NCBI GenBank assembly: GCA_023525715.1
Contig: CM042010.1
Location: 80,787,894-80,851,893 of the forward strand
Origin: Cichorium intybus
Lineage: Eukaryota > Streptophyta > Magnoliopsida > Asterales > Asteraceae
Direction: 5' to 3'
DNA length: 64,000 bases
A program made the position numbers and the translations under genes. Below, piece by piece: positions 51,111 through 59,465 of this stretch. A model generated the notes under the pieces. The model searched no databases. It was not told the DNA's origin and saw nothing but the letters and a program-made list of their open reading frames with translations. The stretch's first letter is position 1. The number at the start of each line of letters is the position of its first letter.

Positions 51111-54100
51111 CGCACATCGCTGCATGGAATACTCGCGGTCTCTGTAAGCCTTCTCATCAGAAAGCCTTGAGAGATCTTATCCGCGATCAAAATCTTCATA
51201 TTTGTGCTTCTCTTGAGACTCGTGCTTCCTTCCCTAACCTCCCTCTTATCTGTAGTCGTACTTTTGGCTCTTGGTCGTGGTCGTCCAACGGTCTCTTCTC
51301 CCCTAGAGGGACTAGAATCGTGGTTGCCTGGGATCCGCTGGCCATTGATATGATACTTATCGACTTAAATGATCAGGTTATGCATTTCAAAGTTAATATT
51401 CGTGATTCTAATAAATCCTTTTTCTGCTCCTTCGTCTATGCTCATAATGATCACATGATGCGTCGATCTCTCTGGCGTTCTCTTGCGGTCCATAAGAATA
51501 TCGTTAAAGATACCCCTTGGATTCTGTTGGGTGATTTCAATGTTGCTCTTGATATCAAAGATAGCACCTCCGGGTCGTCTGGGATTTCTCGTGCCATGGA
51601 GGACTTCAGGGACTGTGTAAATCTGATGGAAATGGAGGATCTTAACTATAAAGGTCTCTTCTACACATGGACCAAGTCTCCTAATGGTTCGGGTGGCATC
51701 CTCAAGAAGATCGATCGTGTTATGGGTAATACTCACTTCGTTGCTTCTTTCCCCTCCTCTACTGTCAATTTTCTCCCTTACCGTACGTCCGATCATACTC
51801 CTGCTGTGCTTTCTCTCCCCCATCGTGCCCCTTTCCAACCTAAGCCTTTCAAGTTCCCTAATTTCCTGACTTATAAGAACGATTTCAAGGAGATTGTTGC
51901 CTCCTCTTGGAACCCCAATATCACTGGATATCGGATGTATAAGGTTTTCAAAAACCTTAAAAATCTGAAAGTGCCGATACGTAAGATGCTTCGCAACCAG
52001 GGAAACCTCTTTTCTAAGGTTATCTCTCTTCGTAATGAGCTTGATAGAGTTCAGATTGCTTTGGATCGGGATCCTTTCAATAAGGATCTTCGTGAAGAAC
52101 AATGCAGGTATCTCCTCGCTTATAACGAGGCTAGCCTGGATGAAGAGAGGTTCCTGAAACAAAAGGCTAAGGTTAACTGGCTGCGTGAGGGTGATAAAAA
52201 TACGGCTTTTTTCCACAAAGCGGTTAAAAGTCGTAAATCTCGCAATCGTATTAATTCTATCCAGGATGCTCAAGGTAACTGGATCTCGGGGAACGATCTT
52301 CCTAATATTTTTGTTTCTCACTTTCAAGCTTTCTTGGGTTCTGCCCAGCCTTCCACTGCTATTCGTGATCCTTCTTCCCTCTTCTCTAATAAGCTCTCCC
52401 CCCTCCAATCTGCCGCCATGCTTACTCCTGTTACTGACGCGGAGGTTAAGTGTGTCCTATTCCAGATGGGTGATGATAAAGCTCCTGGTTCTGATGGTTT
52501 CTCTGCTAAGTTCTTCAAGTCTGCTTGGGATATTGTGGGTTCTGATTTCTGTATGGCTGTTAAGGAATTCTTCTATTCTGGCAAACTTCTTAAGTCCTTC
52601 AACAGCACCATCCTTGCGCTCATCCCTAAAGTTGATTCCCCTTCCAAAGTCACTGATTTCCGCCCTATAGCTTGTTGTAACGTTGTTTACAAATGTATCA
52701 GCAAGCTTATTGCGGATCGTATCAAAAACCATCTTTCTTCTCTGGTTGATGAAAACCAGTCTGCTTTCATCCCTGGTCGTTTGATCACTGACAACGTCCT
52801 TCTTGTTCACGAGCTCATGCGTGATTATCATCGTCATCGTGGTCCTCCTAGGTGTGCTTTTAAGGTTGATATTCAAAAAGCCTATGACACGGTTGACTGG
52901 ACTTTTCTGCGGAACATCTTGTTTGGGTTTGGTTTCCCCGATCGTATGATTGAATGGATCATGACTTGTGTTTCCACGGTTGCTTACTCGGTGAGTATCA
53001 ATGGGAATACCCATGGTTATTTCGACGGTAAAAGGGGCCTTCGGCAGGGTGACCCCCTCTCTCCTTATCTCTTCACTCTTGTCATGGAAGTGCTTAACCT
53101 TATGATCAAGAGAAACATCCATGATTCTGACTCTTTTAAATTCCACAGACAATGTGACGATCAAAATATCACCCATCTCTGCTTTGCCGACGATCTCCTT
53201 CTTTTCTGCCATGGTGATAGCTCTTCGGTTAAACTCATATGTGACTCTCTTGAGGAATTCTCTGGGGTTTCTGGCCTCCATCCCAATACTGCAAAGAGTG
53301 AAGCTTTCTACTGTAATGTTGGTGAGAGGACCAGGGCTGCCATTGACCTTATTGTTAAATTTCCTGAGGGCTCTTTTCCTGTCCGATACCTTGGCGTTCC
53401 TCTCATCACCACGCGTCTTGCCCACAAAGACTGTAAAGGCCTTGTTGATAAAGTCAAATGCAGGATTAATGACTGGAAAAACAAGTCTCTTTCCTTTGCT
53501 GGTCGTCTCCAGCTCATCCTCTCTGTTCTTTCTTCTACTCAAATCTATTGGGCTTCTGTTTTTATTCTTCCTAAATCTATCTCTAACGATATTGAGAAGC
53601 TCATGAGAGGTTTCCTCTGGTGCCATGGTGAGTTGAAGCGTGGTAAAGCTAAAGTCTCCTGGAAAACTGTATGCCTTCCTAAGGAACATGGTGGTCTTGG
53701 CATACGTAATCTTGCTATCTGGAATGTTGCCCTTATGGCTTCCCATGTTTGGAGACTCCTTTCCAAGAAAGAGTCCCTATGGGTTAAGTGGATCCACTCT
53801 TACCGTTTATGTGGCCGTAACTTTTGGGATGCCCCCAAAAAATACGGTTCTGGATTTGCCTGGCGTAACATCCTGGATATGCGGGATAAGATAAGGGAGT
53901 ATATAGTTTCCCAGATAGGTGATGGATGCTCTACTTCTGCTTGGTTCGATAACTGGCACCCCGCGGGCCCTCTTTCTAAATTCTTGTCTGCCCGTGACAT
54001 CCATGATGCGGGTTTCACTCTTGATACTAAGGTTGCTGACCTGGTTCTTAACGGATCTTGGGTTAGGCCTCATTGTTGGAGAGATTCCCATCCTGCTCTT

Positions 54101-54739
54101 CTTTCCCATAACCCCCCTACTCTTTCCACTTTCGTCCCTGATAATCTCCTTTGGAGATCTAGAGACGGTCAACTTTCTCCTTTCTCTGTTCGTTCTGTTT
54201 GGCAGACTATTCGCCCCTATCACCAACCGGTCTTTTGGTTTCATCTTGTTTGGTTCTCCCAGAACATCCCCAGACATGCTTTCATTCTTTGGGTTGCTCT
54301 TAAAAATCGCCTTAAGACTCATGATAATATCAAAATTTGGGACACTACTTCCAATCTCATTTGTGCGTTCTGCGGAGACTGTCCGGATTCCCTTCCCCAT
54401 CTCTTCTTTGAATGTTCTTTCACTTCTTTGGTTTGGCATGACCTCCGTCACGTCATGAATCTCTCCTTCTCCCCTGATAGCTGGTCTGATATCATTAGTC
54501 AACTCAACCCCAGTAATAAGAACAAGACCATTTGGTCCATCATTAGAAGACTTGTTTTTGCTGGAGCTGTATATCACATATGGCGGGAAAGAAATTTACG
54601 CATTTTTAAAAACATAAAAAGATCCCATCATGCTGTCGTGAATAGTGTTAAGGATGATATCCGCTGTAGACTGTTGAGTCTATCTATGAAAACTTGCACT
54701 AATGTTGATTTGGCTAAAACTATTTGGACACTCCCTTAA
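51107..54739 (+). CDS. LINE-C ORF2: APE endonuclease / reverse transcriptase / zf-RVT, intact
   Basis: 1210 residues, the same length as LINE-A ORF2 and nearly identical to it. Endonuclease residues N8, E37, Y111, D143, N145 and D229-H230 are present. The RT region has KAPGSDGF, PGRLITDN, GLRQGDPLSPYLF and FADD (693-696). The zf-RVT knuckle CAFCGDCPDSLPHLFFEC near 1086-1103 keeps its C, C, H and C, with one S to P change relative to LINE-A. Two more visible differences are VGSD for VGPD before the RT core and FTLDTK for FTPDNK. No stop or indel is seen, so this is the best candidate for an active enzyme. The ATG overlaps the ORF1b stop. Confidence 0.97.
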   Translation: MTHIAAWNTRGLCKPSHQKALRDLIRDQNLHICASLETRASFPNLPLICSRTFGSWSWSSNGLFSPRGTRIVVAWDPLAIDMILIDLNDQVMHFKVNIRDSNKSFFCSFVYAHNDHMMRRSLWRSLAVHKNIVKDTPWILLGDFNVALDIKDSTSGSSGISRAMEDFRDCVNLMEMEDLNYKGLFYTWTKSPNGSGGILKKIDRVMGNTHFVASFPSSTVNFLPYRTSDHTPAVLSLPHRAPFQPKPFKFPNFLTYKNDFKEIVASSWNPNITGYRMYKVFKNLKNLKVPIRKMLRNQGNLFSKVISLRNELDRVQIALDRDPFNKDLREEQCRYLLAYNEASLDEERFLKQKAKVNWLREGDKNTAFFHKAVKSRKSRNRINSIQDAQGNWISGNDLPNIFVSHFQAFLGSAQPSTAIRDPSSLFSNKLSPLQSAAMLTPVTDAEVKCVLFQMGDDKAPGSDGFSAKFFKSAWDIVGSDFCMAVKEFFYSGKLLKSFNSTILALIPKVDSPSKVTDFRPIACCNVVYKCISKLIADRIKNHLSSLVDENQSAFIPGRLITDNVLLVHELMRDYHRHRGPPRCAFKVDIQKAYDTVDWTFLRNILFGFGFPDRMIEWIMTCVSTVAYSVSINGNTHGYFDGKRGLRQGDPLSPYLFTLVMEVLNLMIKRNIHDSDSFKFHRQCDDQNITHLCFADDLLLFCHGDSSSVKLICDSLEEFSGVSGLHPNTAKSEAFYCNVGERTRAAIDLIVKFPEGSFPVRYLGVPLITTRLAHKDCKGLVDKVKCRINDWKNKSLSFAGRLQLILSVLSSTQIYWASVFILPKSISNDIEKLMRGFLWCHGELKRGKAKVSWKTVCLPKEHGGLGIRNLAIWNVALMASHVWRLLSKKESLWVKWIHSYRLCGRNFWDAPKKYGSGFAWRNILDMRDKIREYIVSQIGDGCSTSAWFDNWHPAGPLSKFLSARDIHDAGFTLDTKVADLVLNGSWVRPHCWRDSHPALLSHNPPTLSTFVPDNLLWRSRDGQLSPFSVRSVWQTIRPYHQPVFWFHLVWFSQNIPRHAFILWVALKNRLKTHDNIKIWDTTSNLICAFCGDCPDSLPHLFFECSFTSLVWHDLRHVMNLSFSPDSWSDIISQLNPSNKNKTIWSIIRRLVFAGAVYHIWRERNLRIFKNIKRSHHAVVNSVKDDIRCRLLSLSMKTCTNVDLAKTIWTLP

Positions 54740-55016
54740 TTTCCTTCCTTTGTGCTTTCTTTCTTTTTCTGCTTGTTTTGGCTTGTATGGTTTGTTGGTT
54801 TTGCAGGTGGTTTTCCTTTATGTTCTTGTTTGCTTCTGGTTCCTTATCTTGTTTTGGTTCCTAGTTTAGCTTGTTGTCCGTTGGGGCCTGTCCCGATGGA
54901 TTTTTTGTTTTTTGGTGGGGAGTCCCCAGCCTTATATTGTATTTATTCTTTTTATTAATAAATTTGCCAGAGGTGCCGCCCTCTTTACCCAAAAAAAAAA
55001 AAAAAAAAAAAAAAAA
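54740..55016 (+). other. LINE-C 3' UTR and long A tail
   Basis: The same 3' UTR as LINE-A: T-rich start, TGGGGAGTCCCCA, AATAAA at 54957-54962, hairpin AGAGG-TGCCGC-CCTCT, TTACCC. It is followed by a pure run of 28 A (54991-55018, of which the last two also belong to the target duplication). This is the longest LINE tail in the window. Confidence 0.92.
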
Positions 55017-55139
55017 AACTTATAACAACCCTTCATAATTTACCATATCCTGTTACAACCCTTCATAATGGTCAATAACCCATCATAATCCTTGATAATG
55101 GTTCATAACCCATCACAACCTTCATAATAGTACATAACA
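55017..55139. repeat. Short satellite between LINE-C and LINE-E
   Basis: About 120 bp of diverged satellite from the LINE-C 3' target duplication to the LINE-E 5' duplication AATAGTACATAACA (55126-55139). Confidence 0.93.
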
Positions 55140-56996
55140 GCTTTTGTGCTGAAGACAATGTGATGATCAAAGTATCGCCCATCTCTGCTTTGCCGACGAT
55201 CTTCTTCTCTTCTGTCATGGTGATAGCTCTTCGGTTAGAATCATCTGTGATTCTCTTGAGGAATTCTCTGGGGTTTCTGGCCTCCATCCTAATATTGCAA
55301 AGAGTGAAGCTTTCTGCTGTAATGTTGGTGAGAGGACCAGGGCTGCCATTGATCTTATTGTTAAGTTTGCTGAGGGCTCTTTCCCTGTCCGATACCTTGG
55401 CGTTCCTCTCATAACCACGCGTCTTGCCCACAAAGACTGTAAAGGCCTTGTTGATAAAGTCAAATGCAGGCTTAATGACTGGAAAAACAAGTCTCTTTCC
55501 TTTGCTGGTCGTCTCCAGCTCATCCTCTCTGTCCTTTCTTCTACTCAAATCTATTGGGCTTCTGTTTTTATTCTTCCTAAATCTATATCTAACGATATTG
55601 AAAAGCTCATGAGAGGTTTCCTCTGGTGCCATGGTGAGTTGAAGCGTGGTAAAGCTAAAGTCTCCTGGAAAACTGTATGTCTTCCTAAGGAACATGGTGG
55701 GCTTGGCATACGTAACCTTGCTATCTGGAATGTTGCCCTTATGGCTTCCCATGTTTGGAGACTCCTTTCCAAGAAAGAGTCCCTATGGGTTAAGTGGATC
55801 CACTCTTACCGTTTTTGTGGGCGTAACTTTTGGGATGCCCCCAAAAAATACGGTTCGGGATTTTCCTGGCGTAACATCCTGGATATGCGGGATAAGATAA
55901 GGGAGTATATAGTTTCCCAGATTGGTGATGGATGCTCTACTTCTGCTTGGTTCGACAATTGGCACCTTGCGGGCCCACTTTCTAAATTCTTGTCTGTCCG
56001 TGACATCCATGATGCGGGTTTCACTCCCGATACTAAGGTTGCTGACCTGGTTCTTAACAGATCTTGGGTTCGGCCTCATTGTTGGAGAGACTCCCATGGT
56101 GCTCTTTTTTCTCATAACCCTCCGACTATTTCCACATCCGTCACTGATAAACTCCTTTGGAGATCTAGAGACGGTCAACTTTCTCCTTTCTCTGTTCGAT
56201 CTGTGTGGCAGTCTATTCGCCCCTATCACCAACCGGTCTTTTGGTTTCATCTTGTTTGGTTCTCCCCGAACATCCCCAGACATGCTTTCATTCTTTGGGT
56301 TGCTCTTAAAGATCGTCTTAAGACTCATGATAAAATAAAAATTTGGGACACTAATTCCAATCTCATTTGTACGTTCTGCGGGGACTGTCCGGATTCCCTT
56401 TCCCATCTATTCTTTGAATGCTCTTTCACTTCTTTGGTTTGGCATGACCTCTATCATGTCATGAATCTCTCCTTCTCCACTGATAGCTGGTCTGATATCA
56501 TTAGTCAACTCAACCCCATTAATAAGAACAAGACCATATGGTCCATCATTAGAAGACTTGTTTTTGCTGGAGCGGTCTACCACATCTGGCGGGAAAGAAA
56601 TTTACGCATTTTTACAAAAATAAAAAGATCTCATCATGCTGTCGTGAATATTGTTAAAGATGATATCCGCTGTAGACTGCTAAGTCTTTCTTTGAAAACT
56701 TGCACTAATGTTGATCTGGCTAAAACTATTTGGACCCTCCCTTAATTTTCTTCTGCAATTTCTTTTTTCTCTGCTTGTTTTGGCTTGTATGGTTTGTTTG
56801 TTTTCCAGGTTGCTCTCCTTTATGTTCTTGTTTGCTTGGTTCCTTCTCTTGTTTTGGTTCCTAGTTTAGCTTGTTGTCCGTTGGGGCCTGTCCCGATAGA
56901 TTTTCTGTTTTTTGGTGGGGAGTCCCCTGCCTTATATTGTATTTATTCTTTTTATTAATAAAATTTGCCAGAGGTGCCGCCCTCTTTACCCAAAAA
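55140..56996 (+). mobile_element. LINE-E, 5'-truncated L1 (1.86 kb)
   Basis: Flanked by the 14-bp duplication AATAGTACATAACA (55126-55139 and 56997-57010). LINE homology starts at about 55153 (AGACAATG of the RT region). The 13 bases before it (GCTTTTGTGCTGA) match neither LINE nor satellite and are junction filler. It includes the 3' UTR, hairpin and 7 A. Beta-type variants. Its 3' portion and everything after it are repeated from about 60.58 kb. Confidence 0.95.
55153..56745 (+). pseudogene. LINE-E ORF2 C-terminal fragment (from RT motif region)
   Basis: Open frame homologous to ORF2 from RQCDDQSIAHLCFADD to TIWTLP. The first internal ATG is at 55609, but the homologous frame is open from 55153. 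It keeps FADD and the zf-RVT cysteines (CTFCGDCPDSLSHLFFEC) but lacks the endonuclease and most of the RT fingers and palm. No stop codon interrupts it. Variants IVKFAEGSF, SVTDKLLW and CTFC are private to E or shared only with G. Confidence 0.93.
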
Positions 56997-58357
56997 AATA
57001 GTACATAACACATACAACCCTTCATAACGGTCCATAACCCATAAACACCCTTTCTAATGGTCCATAACCCACCACAACCCTTTCTATGGTCCATAACCCA
57101 TCGCAACCCTGCATAATGGTCCATAACCATAACAACGCTTCATAATGGTCCGTAAACCATACAAACCTTCATAATAGTCAATAACCCATCACAACCCTTC
57201 ATAATGGTCAACAACCCATCATAATCCTTGATAATGGTTCAAAACCCATCACAACCCGTTATAATGGTCCATAACCCATCACAACCTTCATAATGGTCCA
57301 TAAGCCATCACAACCCTTTATAATAGTCCATAACCCATCACAACCCTTCATAATTGAGCATAACCCATCACAACCCTTCATAATACTCCATAACCCAACA
57401 CAACCCTTTCTATGGTCCATAACCTATAACAACCCTTCATAATTGACCATAACCTATCATATCCCTTCATAATGGTCGATAACCCTTCATAATCCTTGAT
57501 AATGGTTCATAACCCATCACAACCTTCATAATAGTACACAACTCATACAACCCTTGATCACGGTCCATAACCCATAACAACCCTTTCTAATGGTCCATAA
57601 CCCACCACAACCCTTTCTATGGTCCTAACCCATGGCAACCCTGCATATAATCCATAACCATAACAACGCTTCATAATGGTCCGTAACCCATACAAACCTT
57701 CATAATAGTCAATAACCCAACACAACCCTTCTTAACTAACCATAACCTATCACAACCCTTCATAATGGTCAATAACCCATCATAATCCTTGATAATGGTT
57801 CAAAACCTATCACAACCTTCATAATAGTACATAACCCATACAACCCATCATAAAAGTCCATAACCCATCACAACCCTGCATAATGGTCTATAACCATAAC
57901 AACCCTTCATAATGGTCTATAACCCATACAAACCTTCATAACAGTCCATAACCCATGACAACCCTTCATAATTGATCATAACCCATCACAACCCTTCATA
58001 ATTGACCATAACACATCACGACCCTTCATAATTAACCATAACCCATCACAACACTTCATAATGGTCCATAACCCATCGCAACCCTGCATAATGGTCCATA
58101 ACCATAACAACCCTTAATAATATCCATAACCCATACAAACCTTCATCATGGTCCATAAACCATCACAACCCTTCATAATGGTCCATAACCCACCGCAACC
58201 CTTCATAATGGTCTAACCCAAGACAACCCTTTCTATGGTCCATAACCCATCACAACTCTTCATAATTGACCATAACCTATCAAAACCCCTCATAATGGTC
58301 CATAACCCTTCACAACTAACCCATCACAACTCTTCATAATTGACCATAACCTATCAA
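56997..58357. repeat. Diverged 30-bp satellite between LINE-E and LINE-F
   Basis: About 1.36 kb of irregular satellite, repeated nearly unchanged at 62179-63540. The last 41 bp (58317-58357, starting TAACCCATCACAACTC) copy 58243-58283 a little upstream and are best read as templated filler at the 5' end of LINE-F. No gene is seen. Confidence 0.93.
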
Positions 58358-59101
58358 GACATCCATGTTGCGGGTTTCACTGCTGATACTAAGGTTGTTG
58401 ACCTTGTTCTTAACGGATCTTGGGTTCTGCCTCATTATTGAAGAGATTCCCATGGTGCTCTTCTTTCTCATAATCCCCCTACTCTTTCCACATTCGTCCC
58501 TGATAATCTCCTTTGGAGATCTAGAGACGGTCAACTCTCTCCTTTGTCTGTTCGTTCTGTTTGGCAGACTATTCGCCCCTATCAACAACCGGTCTTTTGG
58601 TTTCATCTTGTTTGGTTCTCCCAAAACATCCCCAGACATGCTTTCATTCTTTGGGTTGCTCTTCAAAATCGCCTTAAGACTCATGATAAGATCAAAATTT
58701 GGGACACTACTTCCAATCTCATTTGTGCTTTCTGCGGGGATTGTCCGGATTCCCTTTCCCATCTCTTCTTTGAATGTTCTTTCACTTCTTTGGTTTGGCA
58801 TGACCTCCATCATGTCATGAATCTCTCCTTCTCCACTGATACCTGGTCTGATATCATTAGTCAACTCAACCCCAGTAATAAGAACAAGACCATATGGTCC
58901 ATCATTAGAAGACTTGTTTTTGCTGGAGCTGTCTACCACATTTGGCGGGAAAGAAATTTACGCATTTTTAAAAAAATAAAAAATTCTCATAATGCTGTTG
59001 TGAATAGTGTTAAGGATGATATCCGCTGTAGACTGCTGAGTCTATCTATGAAAACTTGCAAAAATGTTGATTTGGCTAAAACTATTTGGACCCTCCCTTA
59101 A
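58358..59101 (+). pseudogene. LINE-F ORF2 C-terminal fragment with premature stop
   Basis: The frame runs from DIHVAGF to TIWTLP. A TGA at 58439-58441 replaces the Trp codon of the HCWRDSH motif (TGG to TGA). The zf-RVT knuckle CAFCGDCPDSLSHLFFEC follows. The same stop is in the duplicate at 63622-63624, so the mutation preceded the segmental duplication. Confidence 0.93.
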
Positions 59102-59370
59102 CTTTCTTCCTTTGCGCTTTCTTTCTTTATCTACTTGTTTTGGCTTGTATGGTTTGTTTGTTTTGCAGGTTGTTTTCCTTTATGTTCTTGTTTGCTTCTG
59201 GTTCCTTCTCTTGTTTTGGTTCCTAGTTTAGCTTGTTGTCCGTTGGGGCCTGTCCCGATGGATTTTCTTTTTTTTGGTGGGGAGTCCCCAGCCTTATATT
59301 GTATTTATTCTTTTTATTAATAAATTTGCCAGAGGTGCCGCCCTCTTTACCCAAAAAAAAAAAAAAAAAA
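58358..59370 (+). mobile_element. LINE-F, 5'-truncated L1 3' end (about 1 kb)
   Basis: LINE homology starts at GACATCCATG in ORF2 and runs through the 3' UTR, hairpin and an 18-nt A run. The target duplication is probably AACCCTTCA (58304-58312 and 59369-59377), with satellite-templated filler between the left duplication and the LINE. Alpha-like variants (VWQTIRP, TTSNL, NPSNKN, LSMKT). Confidence 0.9.
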
Positions 59371-59465
59371 CCCTTCATAGTGGTCCATAACCCCTCACAA
59401 CCTTTATAATGGTCTGTAACCCATCACAACCCTTTATAATGGTCCATAACCCATCACAACATTCT
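59371..59465. repeat. Short satellite between LINE-F and LINE-G
   Basis: About 95 bp of satellite, from the LINE-F 3' target duplication to the 5' end of LINE-G at 59466. Confidence 0.92.

Larger units (their letters stand above)
48073..55016 (+). mobile_element. LINE-C, most intact plant L1 copy in the window
   Basis: A 6944-bp insertion with perfect 14-bp target duplications AACTTATAACAACC (48059-48072 and 55017-55030) and a 28-nt pure A run at the end. Layout: 66-bp leader, ORF1a, ORF1b, ORF2, 3' UTR. All three frames are open and joined by ATGA overlaps. The leader (AAGCAACAGTGTTC...) is unrelated to that of LINE-A, so it may be a different 5' module or a slight truncation. Intact ORF2, perfect duplications and the long tail make this the youngest-looking LINE and the best candidate for a competent element. 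Confidence 0.97.
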
